A stretch of DNA of 64,000 nucleotides, from the NCBI GenBank assembly GCA_014843695.1, contig CM026398.1:42257166-42321165 (forward strand), written 5' to 3'. Position 1 is the stretch's first letter. The number at the start of each line of letters is the position of its first letter. The stretch comes from Archivesica marissinica (Eukaryota > Mollusca > Bivalvia > Venerida > Vesicomyidae). This document shows positions 1 through 11,504 of this stretch, one piece after another. The notes below the pieces were generated by a model. It had not been told where the DNA came from, ran no database searches, and saw only the letters and a list, made by a program, of their open reading frames with translations. The position numbers were made by a program, and so were the translations under genes.

Positions 1-218
1 ATTTTAGATTTCTGGAGGATAGTGCATGATACAGACAGAAACCCATTCCAGAGTCTCATCTGGTTCTTTTACGTGCACGGTGTAAAGTACCGACACGAGA
101 CCTCGGCTTAAAGTCCAATCTGAAAGACTGTTAATTTTATTATGGTCAGACAGGGGATCGAACCTGCGATCCTTGGATTACCAGTTCAGCGTGTTACCAC
201 TGGACTACAGATCCATCT
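1..218 (-). mobile_element. SINE-A, copy running off the window edge
   Basis: This is a tRNA-headed SINE in minus orientation. On the minus strand the head starts at about 218 with an A-box-like stretch and a B-box-like GGTTCGATCC motif, followed by the family body. The 3' end lies outside the window. It matches copies at 678-968, 50565-50859 and 62671-62966. Confidence 0.85.
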
Positions 219-677
219 GTTCAGGTTAGCTTATCCTTCGGGTGGCCTGTACCGACAGGTCTGACTGTATTTAACTGCGTGCAGCACGACTGAGCAAAGA
301 CTAATATGACCATGTCAGAACAGAAGCATCATGTATACATTAAGCTCAACAGTTTGGCTTTTTCGCCAAAACAAATTGTGTAATTTATTGTTACAGGTAG
401 CTTGATAGATTGTTTCATTATTATGTTAACGAGTATGTTTAAAGCAGCATTACAGTATGGAGGGTGGTGATGAACATATATAACATCAGATGTTACCTAG
501 ATTAGGTGTTATAAGTCCAAACAAACTCAGTGACTTCTCATTGATATCAGCTGCCCGGAAAATCTAAAATACAGACAGATATTTGTTTATCATAAATATG
601 ACAAGAGTTAAATAAATCATGTGATGCTTAGAACAACATTAGAGGACCATCAACAGTTTCAATAGCGTTATTATCAC

Positions 678-968
678 GTGTGTTTTACGTATATTTATCG
701 TCGCTACCGGTTGCCCATATGAGCGACGCCTCCTGAAGAGATTAGTCATTTTAGATTTTTGGAGGATAGTGCAATGATACAGACAGAGACCCATTCCAGA
801 GTCTCCTCTGGTTCTTTTACGTGCACGGTGTAAAGCACCGACACGAGACCTCGGTTTAACATCCCATCTGAAAGACTGTTAATTGTATTAGGGTCAGACG
901 GGGGATCAAACCTGCGATCCCTGGATTACCAGTCCAGCGTGTTACCACTGGACTACAGATCCGTCTAT
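678..968 (-). mobile_element. SINE-A, full-length with target-site duplication
   Basis: This is a full-length copy of about 290 bp. The 10-bp direct repeat TTATTATCAC lies at 668-677 and 969-978, as expected for LINE-mediated insertion. The tRNA-like head is at the right end; its anticodon-loop region reads CTGGTAA, giving GGT (Thr) if folded as a tRNA. The 3' tail (TAAATAAACGTAAAAC type) is at the left. Confidence 0.92.
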
Positions 969-978
969 TTATTATCAC

Positions 979-1237
979 AGGAGTTCATAGTTCTTATAAA
1001 TACTTACATGTATTGTTGTACTATAATAATGGCTTAATGATTCTCCAAAACTATATATATATATTATTCTCCTGCCTATTGTATATCAATCAATTGATAG
1101 AGAGAAGAACTATATAAGTTTTCTTTCGTTCTAATCCCTTTCAGTCTACTGCTGTTAAGTTATATGTAAAATGTTCATTTCTTGATTACATGTACAAATA
1201 CTGAAATAAATCGCGTTTAAACTAATCAGTCTTAGGA
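979..1237. other. AT-rich spacer with no gene seen
   Basis: AT-rich intergenic sequence lies between a SINE and the 82-bp tRNA-like array. I see no coding or repeat signal in it. The region 219-667, left of the SINE, is equally featureless. Confidence 0.4.
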
Positions 1238-2222
1238 GTTCCGGTGGTGTAATGGTTACGGTGTTCGCCTGGTAACCGATGGGTTGTGAGTTTGAGCACT
1301 GTCAGACCCACAGTGGTGGTGTCCGTAGGTGTAATGATTACGGTGTCCGCCTGGTAACCGATGGGTTGTGAGTTTGAGCACTGTCAGAACCACAGTGGTG
1401 GTGTCCGTAGGTGTAATGGTTACGGTGTCCGCCTGGTAACCGATGGGTTGTGAGTTTGAGCACTGTCAGAACCACAGTGGTGGTGTCCGTAGGTGTAATG
1501 ATTACGGTGTCCGCCTGGTAACCGATGGGTTGTGAGTTTGAGCACTGTCAGAACCACAGTGGTGGTGTCCGTAGGTTAATGATTACGGTGTCCGCCTGGT
1601 AACCGATGGTTGTGAGTTTGAGCACTGTCAGACCCACAGTGGTGGTGTCTGTAGGTGTAATGATTACGGTGTCCGCCTGGTAACCGATGGGTTGTGAGTT
1701 TGAGCACTGTCAGAACCACAGTGGTGGTGTCCGTAGGTGTAATGGTTACGGTGTCCGCCTGGTAACCGATGGGTTGTGAGTTTGAGCACTGTCAGAACCA
1801 CAGTGGTGGTGTCCGTAGGTGTAATGATTACGGTGTCCGCCTGGTAACCGATGGGTTGTGAGTTTGAGCACTGTCAGAACCACAGTGGTGGTGTCCGTAG
1901 TGTAAGATTACGGTGTCCGCCTGGTAACCGATGGTTGTGAGTTTGAGCATGTCAGAACCACAGTGGTGGTGTCCTAGGTGTATGGTTATGGTGTCCGCCT
2001 GGTAACCGATGGGTTGTGAGTTTGAGCACTGTCAGAACCACAGTGGTGGTGTCCGTAGGTGTAATGATTACGGTGTCCGCCTGGTAACCGATGGGTTGTG
2101 AGTTTGAGCACTGTTAGAACCACAGTGGTGGTGTCCGTAGGTGTAATGATTACGGTGTCCGCCTGGTAACCGATGGGTTGTGAGTTTGAGCACTGTCAGA
2201 ACCACAGTGGTGGTGTCCGTAG
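1238..2222 (+). repeat. 82-bp tandem array made of a tRNA-like unit (about 12 copies)
   Basis: The unit repeats every 82 bp. Each copy carries an A-box-like segment (TGTAATGGTTAC), a CCTGGTAACC anticodon-loop-like segment and a B-box-like segment (GTGAGTTTGAGCAC). The first unit begins GTTCCGGTGGTG; later ones begin GTGTCCGTAGGTG. Units near 1900-1980 carry small deletions. The array looks like tandem amplification of a SINE head or tRNA pseudogene. The arms do not pair well enough to call real tRNA genes. Confidence 0.85.
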
Positions 2223-2347
2223 TCAAGAAACTTAACTTAAAAATTCCAAATGCCTTGTTTCTCTCCCTCATGGCAATGGGTTCCATGATTTCATCAGGAA
2301 TGAGGTCTAGAGAGTGATAAATGTTGTAAGAACTTATTTACCAATTA

Positions 2348-2619
2348 TATGTTATTTATGTTATATTTCGGGTTTTACGCCTGCATCAGCACCATTTTGG
2401 GCTATATCGCCGGCGGGCAGTTTACCTAACAACACCTTTCCTGGGCAGGCTCCAGCGGTTAACCAGTACTTGGGTGCACCAACCTCCGTAAGAAACTGCC
2501 AACTTTTTCATATAAATGAGACACGGCCTGAGTGGGGCTCGAACCCGTGACCATCAGTGATGATAGGTTACAGTGGTATACAAGTCAGCGACCGTAACCA
2601 CTCGACGACAGAGGCGGAC
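2348..2619 (-). mobile_element. SINE-B with 13-bp target-site duplication
   Basis: This second tRNA-derived SINE family has a head with an extended variable-arm-like region, as in class II (Leu/Ser) tRNAs. Other copies lie at 9925-10193, 22628-22891 and about 46563-46825. A perfect 13-bp direct repeat, TATTTACCAATTA, flanks it at 2335-2347 and 2620-2632. The head is at the right and the tail (ATAACATAA type) at the left. Short open frames across it are not genes. Confidence 0.93.
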
Positions 2620-2730
2620 TATTTACCAATTAAGCTAAAAAATAAGTTTTGTATAATTTAAATGTTTCTTGGAGCACACACTCATTGCTTAGAATACATT
2701 ATGATACAACTCTACTTTTGTACTTACCTT

Positions 2731-2976
2731 ATGGCTGTCCGATTAGCGCAGCTGTTAGCACGCTCGCTACTCACCAATGCAACCCGGGTTCCATCCTCGG
2801 ACCGGGAAGTATGTGAGATGGTATGGTGGTAACCAGATCAGACAGGTGGGTTTTCTCCGGGTATTCCAGTTTCCTCCCACACGAATGACCACATTTACGC
2901 TTTCATTCGTGCCAACGATAGTGATTAATATAAGTTGTTAAAACATGCTTCGCAATCATTGTAAAATAAATAAATA
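2731..2976 (+). mobile_element. SINE-C (tRNA-headed)
   Basis: The tRNA-like head begins with GGCTGTCCGATTAGCGCAG and a B-box-like GGGTTCCATCC. The conserved body contains GGGTTTTCTCCGGGTATTCC and the tail is AAATAAATAAATAG. A second copy in the opposite orientation lies at about 20318-20540, and a tail fragment at about 62315-62368. Confidence 0.8.
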
Positions 2977-3990
2977 GTTCCAACTTTTCATTTTTGAGTT
3001 GCCATGGAGCAACCTGTTTATATGTTTTTTCATATTTACATACCGGTACACAGAAACAAAAATACAATTTCACATTATTACAGTTTAACATAGTATATAC
3101 ATGTACTCTTAAGTTTAAACTTTATGGCTGGCTGATATACTCTTGAAGCACAGCTACAGAGTTCTAACATTATAGAGATATATCTGTATGTGTAAAACAT
3201 AGGAGGATGAGAAACAGATTAGAATATAGCTTCTTTTTTTTTTACTTACCTTCCATCTAAGAACATTACGTGGAAAAAAGACTGTTGGCCCCGACAACTG
3301 CACATCATTTTGCAGTGAGAAGCCTACATAGCTGTATTTTGTTATGTATATATGATCACTCTCCTCGTGGCTAATCAGAGTGATCTGACTGGAGGAGTTG
3401 GGGTTCAGTTCACACTGTAGGTATTTTTCCTTCACTTCTGGTGAGATCACATGCTTTCTATATCTCACAAATTGTCTGAAATGGAAATCATTGAATGAAA
3501 TCAGGGCCAGTTTTTCATTAGTCAATTTGGCCATATTTTAGCCAATGGCTACTCTGGCGATTGCCAGAGCAGGCCCTGGAAATCAGTGGAAGACTTCCAT
3601 GGCTCTCTCTGTCTGAAATTTTGTCTGTAGCCAATTGAAAAAAAATATGGAGCCAACTAAGAGCCATATAGTTCACAGATAAAAGTTTAAAAAAAAGAAA
3701 CAAAATTAAAAATAAATTTAAAAAAAAGAAGAAAATGCACAATAATTTCCACCAATTCAGAACATTTTTAGAACCAGTATTTGTTTTTTGAAGCAATTGG
3801 CGCCATTGGCAACCGACAGCGGGACTTGGCGATTTACCACATGATGATAATGATATTACTAACTCAGATTACCTCTACCACTAAATTATTAACTAGCCCG
3901 ACCATTACTGCATGCAGACATGTATATTATTTAGGATATGTAACATTATGTTATTAAGATTGTTGGATACATGTGGATACTGATAAGGGG
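2977..3990. other. Intergenic DNA with a dispersed repeat core
   Basis: No gene is recognised here. About 3533-3560 carries a core (AGCCAATGGCTACTCTGGCGA) that recurs near 17163-17185 (diverged) and 17644-17663, suggesting a dispersed repeat. Purine-rich low-complexity sequence lies at 3685-3735. Minus-strand open frames of 92 and 126 codons have no recognisable features. Confidence 0.35.
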
Positions 3991-3994
3991 AATT

Positions 3995-4225
3995 ATATGT
4001 GATGTCCGTGGTTCAATGGTAGAGCGGAGTGTGTATGTATGTTCCATTTATGTGAAACCCCTTGCGAGGACCTAAGTATGTTTAACCGACATTATAAGCA
4101 ATGTGTGTGAGATGCCTTGCTCTCAAAGACACTACATACATGTCCCAATTGAGTATCGAACCCAGGACCCTTCGATTCCAAATCTGACGCTCTACTATTG
4201 GACCATTGACGTCACACTTGCATTT
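3995..4225. mobile_element. SINE-F composite (fold-back copy)
   Basis: A plus-orientation tRNA-like head fragment (TGTCCGTGGTTCAATGG, about 4001) is joined to a minus-orientation copy. The minus copy's head ends at about 4215, with a B-box complement around 4155-4170. A related minus copy is at 4985-5195. The arrangement looks like two inverted copies, the first badly truncated. Confidence 0.6.
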
Positions 4226-4267
4226 GCATTTGAGGGGTTGTGTGTTCGATACTCGACCTTGGCAATT

Positions 4268-4447
4268 CAGTCAAACCTGTCTTAAGCAGCCAGCCAAGGG
4301 AGTCAGAGAAAGTGGCTGCTTAGCACAGGTGGCTGTTTAATAGAGGTCAAATATATAATAAAACAACCGATTGGGAATCTGGAAACTGGCTGCTTAATAC
4401 AGGCTGGTTGCTTAATGGAGGTGACCTCTAACACTGGTTTGACTGTA
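4268..4447. mobile_element. Short TIR element (MITE-like), about 180 bp
   Basis: The ends are imperfect inverted repeats: AGTCAAACCTG at the left and the complement of CAGTCAAACCAGT at the right. Inside, GGCTGCTTAA-type segments recur in both orientations. There is no coding capacity, so this is probably a non-autonomous DNA element. The superfamily was not determined. Confidence 0.6.
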
Positions 4448-4984
4448 GTTAATCATAATCTGTAGTGATTGCGACACTCTGCATAGAGTATACTCGCAAT
4501 GTCGTTAAACAGTCAACACCTGCAACAGTCAGGGTAGGCGTTTCTCAAAATTAAATTTTTCCATATTTACAAATAGTTCTTAAAAACAGATAAAAGAGTC
4601 CATGTGTGTTTAGTGGGCATAACGATTGGCCAGTACCAATTTGAACCCCCCCCCCCCCCCCAAGGTGGTCTGGTTAATAGCATTCTGGGGTAGCTTGTTC
4701 CAGAGTACTAACATACTATGGTGCAGGAAAGAAGCTGTTTTGGTATATGTTTGAACGGGCTTGATTTGGCAGTAGCGTTGGTTGTCAAATCAATAGTAAA
4801 TATGTCATACACAAAATGATACAATATGTAGCATGAAAATGCAAATTGTTTGGGCCACAAGTTTTACCAACATTAAACAACAGCCCGCACCAGAACGTCA
4901 AGCTAACGTTTGATTAACCAAAATTACTGAGCTTCTTTCATGAAGAGTACAAAAAATAGAATTAGATTAGAATATACATGTATG

Positions 4985-5195
4985 TATGTATGTTCCATTA
5001 ATGTCAAACCCCTCTCAGGGACTTAGACATTTTTCATGGGCAGGCTTAGCCGACCTAAGCGATTAACCAGTACTAAGCAATGTGTGTGAGGTGCCTTGCT
5101 CAATGACACTACATACGTGGCCTGTCCCGAGTATCGAACCCGGGACCGTTCGATTCCCAATCCGACGCTCTACCACTGGACCACGGACGCCACAC
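4985..5195 (-). mobile_element. SINE-F (tRNA-headed)
   Basis: The minus-strand head (GGCGTCCGTGGTCCAGTGG) has a B-box-like GGGTTCGATACTC. The body reads leftward to about 4985. It is closely related to the composite at 3995-4225. Overlapping 60- and 68-codon frames are SINE sequence. Confidence 0.7.
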
Positions 5196-5199
5196 CACA

Positions 5200-5965
5200 T
5201 GTATTGTCCTAGCACACATGGCTTAATACCGGTTACTTGCTTTGGTCTCTCTGGACAAATATAGAACATGTGTTGAAGACTTATCCTTTAATCTATCCGA
5301 ACTGAAACTGTCCGAAAACATATAAAATCGTATGGATTAAAATTGAACTTTCTTGCTTGGACTAAACTGTTTTATCAATTATTGTTTTAAAGCTTGTTAA
5401 TATTGTATTATGCACCTGTTGTGTATATTGATATTGGACAAAAGAGCCAATTTGTGCACCATTCTTCTCAGTGTCATTCTGTGTGGTATGGTATAAATCA
5501 CACTAAGTTGGCTGTGTTTTCTTATGATATCATCATCGTCTCGGTATTATTCAGGACGATTGAAATTGAAGAGTATTCAAGGGGCACCATTACAGATAGA
5601 TGCATAAAAAGTGCCACAGGTCTTCGTCAGGTAAGCTAATATTCGTGTGTTGATAAACCATTTTCAGAAAATATACTGCCTCATGACTAATCATGTATTC
5701 AGTAAGGAAATGAATTATTGAACATAATGATAGATATATAATTACATACTTACTCCAGGTTGCAATGACGTACAGTGGTGTATCTCTCGGAGTAGCAACG
5801 AAGTGACGTATACCCTCCGTCGCTACTGCTTGTCGTGGGTCTATCCTAATTTTACGCAGAAATATGAAACAGTACTAGATCTAGCTTTTTTCTTTTCTTT
5901 TTGTCTATTAAGTTACAAGATATAATACACTTTATTTGAGTTGGACATATATGCAGGCCTATATC
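5200..5965. other. Unassigned upstream sequence
   Basis: No gene or known repeat is recognised. An 81-codon plus frame at 5394-5639 ends at a GTAAGC that could be a splice donor, but it has no recognisable domain and no partner exon was found. Confidence 0.3.
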
Positions 5966-6100
5966 TAGCCTGGGTGCCAGTCTGTCGATTGTTCACTTTT
6001 TAACTTCTGGCAACATGACACGTTGATATGATCAGAAGCTCAATACGACCTAATTAATAGTCTCGTTGTTAAAATATATTTATTTGACTAACTAGCCTAT
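5966..6100 (+). mobile_element. TAGCCTGGG MITE, truncated copy
   Basis: This copy begins TAGCCTGGGTGCCAGTCTG and matches the element at 44213-44365 until its internal TTATTTGACT segment, then loses similarity. Other relatives lie at 13624-13778, 14377-14495 and 62999-63158. Confidence 0.75.
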
Positions 6101-6666
6101 ATCAAGTACAACATTAGCTTTAAGCTATTTCCCGACCAAACCAAGGTATTAGATTAACAATACGAAACCACACCTGCATATGGAGGCACATTGATTAAAA
6201 ACAGCCTATGTTTCTATATTACATAAATAGTGGTATGGAAATCTCCAAAATGTTCACTTGTCCGTAGACATGTAGGCCCTAGAGCAAAGCTTGACTTGAC
6301 CGCCACTGAATCCTACTTGTCAGCAACATTAATACCACATTTCCAAAGTCGACTTGCCATTTGATCCAGGTTATGACATACACATAACATGCTGGGCAGA
6401 TATTTGCTGTGCTATACATGTGTTTCGCCTTTCAACTTTCTTGTTACATATAAACTGGATGTTTTGTCTGCTAACTTGACCAGGGTCGTGTGATTGATTT
6501 AAAGTGACACGGTCCTTTTTAAAGTAATATAGTCCTTGTTAATAAATGTGTAAAGCAATATTCCTGTTAATAACGTTTTAGAGCACTATTCTTGTTAGTA
6601 AATACGAAATTGCCCCTTAGCGTGATGTAGCCTACGCACATTTTTTATTTTGCTAATCTTGATTTG

Positions 6667-6724
6667 CTACGGAGAAACGGATCTACGGAAAAACGGATCT
6701 ACGGAAAAACGGATCTACGGAGAA
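6667..6724. repeat. 20-bp tandem repeat, three copies
   Basis: The motif CTACGGAAAAACGGAT repeats about every 20 bp, with A/G variation. The surrounding region (6100-7000) is otherwise unassigned AT-rich sequence. Confidence 0.75.
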
Positions 6725-7054
6725 ATCCGAATGAAAAAAATACCCTAGTCAAAATGAAATTTTAAGTTTTTCAAGTACATTGAAAATTCTTTAGGTTGGA
6801 TTTCTTACTTTAGTAATATTCTGTTTTTTCATAGGAGTACACTCACTCATTCTAGAAATAATAACAGTTAATTTGAACATGACAACTCAGTATTATCCTA
6901 CAAAACTAACTTCCCTTTTATCAAAGCGTATACACGTGTATATACTAAAATACCAGCAAACTAAACATTTTGATCGACAATATATATAATATATAGATCA
7001 AATATTCACCGGTGTAGTTTTGCATGAGATATGCAGGCGTGTGTCATCCAAATG

Positions 7055-7240
7055 AAATTGCATGTGTTCACCGTGTATCATGACTGATGCTACTGGTATA
7101 GGATATAGTACCAACAGATGCTTCTTTAATGCACTGTTGGCAAAATTATGTTGCATGTGTTCACCGTGTATCATGACTGATGCTACTGGTATAGGATATA
7201 GTACAGATGCTTCTTTAAGCACTGTTGGCAAAATTATAAA
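7055..7240. repeat. 93-bp direct duplication, two copies
   Basis: Two adjacent units starting at about 7056 and 7150 share TTGCATGTGTTCACCGTGTA and following sequence, differing by small indels. They lie about 170 bp upstream of the first HEMK1 coding exon, so could be within its promoter or 5' leader. No promoter motif was identified. Confidence 0.8.
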
Positions 7241-7404
7241 ATAGTGTCCAATATGATACATGTACATTGTATAATTTACGAAATCCCTTTAATAATCATT
7301 ATGATAAACGTTAGTCCAACAGTATGGGTTAGTCTGTATAAACCGCCCATCTCTGAATACACCTTTCCTGTTCTTAATAGGCAAGAACAACACTTTGGCA
7401 AACT

Positions 7405-7582
7405 ATGATGGAGACATGTTTCTGCAAGTTCCTTCAACGGCAAATTGTGTTTAGTTTGACAACAATGCAGCAGAGACGATTCCATTTGATTCGCAATTCC
7501 TCATTGGCCATTTATCGAAGACACACACCAAGACAGAATCCCCTGGGACGATGTTACCAAACCAACGATACAAGCAGAGGAG
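7405..7582 (+). CDS. HEMK1: HEMK1 exon 1 (presequence)
   Basis: This exon encodes residues 1-59. The N-terminus is rich in Arg, Gln and Ser with almost no acidic residues near the start, as expected for a mitochondrial targeting peptide. Two ATGs lie at 7405 and 7408, and a further in-frame Met begins MQQRRFHLIR. The donor is GAG|GTAAGA, leaving one base, which pairs with the phase of exon 2 to give Gly. Homologues are poorly conserved here, so the start is the least certain part of the model. Confidence 0.65.
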
Positions 7583-8038
7583 GTAAGAATATACGTTCAG
7601 TATTCGTTTGATATTCTAATGATGCATGCACAACCAATTAGTGCTACATGTTAGAAACACAAGTGTGGAATGACATATTTTAGTTTGCATCCCATCAAAG
7701 CCACATATGCGCAGACTCGGCGCGTTTGTGGGTACCAGCGTCTATGCATTTTTAAGCACGCATCGAATCCCTGTGACAAAAGTAACGCGACTTCGAATTT
7801 GTATAGAAAGTGGTACAGGAAATGTTACTAATATTGCTGTATTACAGTTTCAGAATATGCAGCATTTCTACGTAATACACACACATCGAGCCCTTCTTTC
7901 ATGTGTAGTAATTTACATATTCCGTTTATTTAGATATATAATGTCGGTATAGTATAACGCTGAACAATGCTTTATGACAAGTCTTACAAACTTATACATT
8001 TCTTAGAAAAGGGAAACATATTAGTCTTAGCTCGTCTG

Positions 8039-9913
8039 GATGTATATATGTATATACTACCTGTATTATGTATTTACGATGTATATATGTGTATATGTTG
8101 TATATACTACCTGTATTATGTATATACGATGTGTATACGTTGTACGAGTATATGCTACCGGTATTATGTATATACGATGTATATATGTGTATACGTTGTA
8201 TATATGTGTATACGTTGTATATATGTGTATACGTTGTATGTATACGATGTATATATATGTGTATACGATGTATATATGTGTATACGATGTATATATGTGT
8301 ATACGTTGTATGTATACGATGTATATATGTGTATACGATGTATATATGTGTATACGTTGTATGTATACGATGTATATATGTGTATACGTTGTATATATGT
8401 ATATACGATGTATATATGTGTATACGATGTATATATGTGTATACGTTGTATATATGTGTATACGTTGTATATATGTGTATACGTTGTATATATGTGTATA
8501 CGATGTATATATGTGTATACGATGTATATATGTGTATACGTTGTATATATGTGTATACGATGTATATATGTGTATACGTTGTATGTATACGATGTATATA
8601 TGTGTATACGTTGTATATATGTGTATACGATGTATATATGTGTATACGATGTATATATGTGTATACGATGTATATATGTGTATACGTTGTATATATGTGT
8701 ATACGTTGTATATACTACCGGTATTATATATTCACGATCTATATATGTATATACGATGTATATATGTGTATACGATGTATATATGTGTATACGTTGTATA
8801 TATGTGTATACGTTGTATATACTACCGGTATTATATATTCACGATCTATATATGTATATACGATGTATATATGTGTATACGATGTATATATGTGTATACG
8901 TTGTATATATGTGTATACGTTGTATATACTACCGGTATTATATATTCACGATCTATATATGTATATACGATGTATATATGTGTATACGATGTATATATGT
9001 GTATACGTTGTATATATGTGTATACGTTGTATATACTACCGGTATTATATATTCACGATCTATATATGTATATACGATGTATATATGTGTATACGATGTA
9101 TATATGTGTATACGTGTTTTGTATATATGTGTATACGTTGTATATACTACCGGTATTATATATTCACGATCTATATATGTATATACGATGTATATATGTG
9201 TATACGATGTATATATGTGTATACGTTGTATATATGTGTATACGTTGTATATACGTATTATATATTCCGTTATATATGTATACGATGTATATATGTGTAT
9301 ACGATGTATATATGTGTATACGATGTATATATGTGTATACGATGTATATACGTTGTATATATGTGTATACGTTGTATATATGTGTATACGATGTATATAT
9401 GTGTATACGTTGTATGTATACGATGTATATATGTGTATACGATGTATATATGTGTATACGATGTATATACGTTGTATATATGTGTATACGTTGTATATAT
9501 GTGTATACGATGTATATATGTGTATACGATGTATATATGTGTATACGATGTATATATGTGTATACGATGTATATATGTGTATACGATGTATATATGTGTA
9601 TACGTTGTATGTATACGATGTATATATGTGTATACGATGTATATATGTGTATACGTTGTATGTATACGATGTATATATGTGTATACGTTGTATATATGTG
9701 TATACGATGTATATATGTGTATACGTTGTATGTATACGATGTATATATGTGTATATGATGTATATATGTGTATACGATGTATATATGTGTATACGTTGTA
9801 TATATGTGTATACGTTGTATATATGTGTATACGATGTATATATGTGTATACGTTGTATATACTACCTGTATTATGTATTCACGATGTATATATGTATATA
9901 CGATGTATATATG
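8039..9913. repeat. 19-bp minisatellite in HEMK1 intron 1 (left block)
   Basis: The unit is about 19 bp (GATGTATATATGTGTATAC, with a GTTG variant), repeated about 100 times. Longer interruptions contain TACTACCGGTATTATATATT every 115-120 bp between about 8700 and 9160, which gives a higher-order pattern. The unit length is not a multiple of three and it has no stop codon on the plus strand, so all three plus frames stay open for about 2 kb. Confidence 0.97.
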
Positions 9914-9924
9914 TGTATACGTTG

Positions 9925-10193
9925 TTATGTTATGTTATATTTCGGGTTTTACGCCTGCATCAGCACCATTTCGGGCTATATCGCCGGCGGGCAGTTTACC
10001 TAACAATACCTTTCCTGGGCAGGCTCCAGCGGTTAACCAGTACTTGGGTGCACCAACCTCCGTAAGAAACTGCCAACTTTCTCATATAAATGAGACACGG
10101 CCTGAGCGGGGCTCGAACCCGTGACCATCAGTGATGATAGGTTACAGTGGTATACAAGTCAGCGACCTTAACCACTCGACCACGGAGGCGGAC
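9925..10193 (-). mobile_element. SINE-B inserted inside the 19-bp array
   Basis: This SINE-B copy is closely similar to the one at 2348-2619. It is flanked by the 11-bp repeat TGTATACGTTG at 9914-9924 and 10194-10204, which is itself array sequence. The array therefore already existed when the SINE inserted. The tail at the left is built of TTATG units. Confidence 0.92.
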
Positions 10194-10733
10194 TGTATAC
10201 GTTGTATATATGTGTATACGTTGTATATACTACCTGTATTATGTATTCACGATGTATATATGTATTTACGATGTATATATGTGTATACGTTGTATATACT
10301 ACCTGTATTATGTATTCACGATGTATATATGTATTTACGATGTATATATGTGTATACGATGTATATATGTGTATACGATGTATATATGTGTATACATTGT
10401 ATATATGTGTATACGTTGTATATATGTGTATACGTTGTATATATGTGTATACGTTGTATATACTACCTGTATTATGTATTCACGATGTATATATGTATTT
10501 ACGATGTATATATGTGTATACGTTGTATATATGTGTATACGTTGTATATATGTGTATACGTTGTATGTATACGATGTATATATGTGTATACGTTGTATAT
10601 ATGTGTATACGTTGTATATATGTGTATACGTTGTATATACTACCTGTATTATGTATTCACGATGTATATATGTATTTACGATGTATATATGTGTATACGT
10701 TGTATATACTACCGGTATTATGTATATATACGA
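10194..10733. repeat. 19-bp minisatellite in HEMK1 intron 1 (right block)
   Basis: This continues the array at 8039-9913 after the SINE-B insertion, with the same unit and the same TACTACCTGTATTATG interruptions. It ends at about 10733. Confidence 0.95.
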
Positions 10734-10844
10734 TAGTCGTGGCAGTTGTACATGTTGGAAATAAGATATTAATTGGAATTGAATTAGACATTAACGTGAT
10801 AGATGAATACTTGTTTGTTTGTTTAAAATCGCACCATATGGGCG

Positions 10845-11045
10845 TTTCTCCAGCTATTATTGCTCGATTCTCCAGCTATTATTGCTCGATTCTCCAGCTA
10901 TTATTGCTCGTTTCTCCAGCTATTATTGCTCGTTTCTCCAGCTATTATTGCTCGATTCTCCAGCTATTATTGCTCGATTCTCCAGCTATTATTGCTCGTT
11001 TCTTCAGCTAGTATTGCTCGTTTCTCCAGCTATTATTGCTGGAGG
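10845..11045. repeat. 22-bp tandem array derived from a SINE tail
   Basis: There are nine units of about 22 bp (CCAGCTATTATTGCTCGATT type). The last unit runs straight into the 3' end of the adjacent SINE-E on its minus strand (CCAGCAATAATAGCTGG), so the array looks like expansion of that SINE's tail. Confidence 0.85.
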
Positions 11046-11243
11046 AAGACTCCGGTGGTGACGCTCCGAGCAGTATTTCAGGCACGGACGGACACCTGGG
11101 TATAACCACCGACCATTCGCAAACCAGCTGAATATCTTTCTCACACAAAATAATTCAATACCCCAATGGGATTCGAACCTACCGCAGTGAGGGGCACGTG
11201 ATTTGAAGTCAACGACAGTTAACCACTTGACCACGGATGCCTG
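11046..11243 (-). mobile_element. SINE-E (tRNA-headed)
   Basis: The minus-strand head (GCATCCGTGGTCAAGTGGTT) has a B-box-like AGGTTCGAATCC. The body contains CCGTCCGTGCCTGAAATACT and ends TCTTCCTCCAGC at the left. Related fragments are at about 46432-46530 and 63425-63540. Confidence 0.75.
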
Positions 11244-11290
11244 GAGATAGATGTATAGTTGTATACTTAAAATGTTCTGTTTTGAAATAG

Positions 11291-11451
11291 GTACTCAAAA
11301 CTCCAAAGGAGATTCTGAACATGTTGGTGATCTTGGTTCATCAGTCCGTGGAGTAATTCAGTCCTGGTCCAGGCAGTTGACCCTCCAGTGTGTACCGGAA
11401 CCCGAGGCATCGGTTGATCTGATTGTAGCCCATGTACTCGGCAAGAAAATG
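11291..11451 (+). CDS. HEMK1: HEMK1 exon 2 (HemK N-terminal domain)
   Basis: This exon encodes residues 60-113. The segment EPEASVDLIVAHVLG is characteristic of the HemK N-terminal helical domain, which contacts the release factor. The acceptor is AAATAG|GT; the donor ATG|GTGAGT leaves phase 0. Confidence 0.9.
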
Positions 11452-11504
11452 GTGAGTACTATTTTCGTACATTTGTATTTATTTATTTTTAGAGTGTGAC
11501 ATCA

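Noticed and set aside
1238..2222. Cluster of functional tRNA genes
   Set aside because: The units have box-like motifs but the acceptor and anticodon stems do not pair convincingly; better called a tRNA-derived tandem repeat.
4651..4668. Poly-C run as a possible regulatory element
   Set aside because: A single homopolymer of about 18 C, whose length is unreliable in assemblies; no supporting context.
7967..11011. Very long plus-strand open frames (up to 678 codons) rich in Tyr, Val, Cys and Ile
   Set aside because: They are translations of the stop-free 19-bp repeat in all three frames, partly running through a SINE; the region is HEMK1 intron 1.
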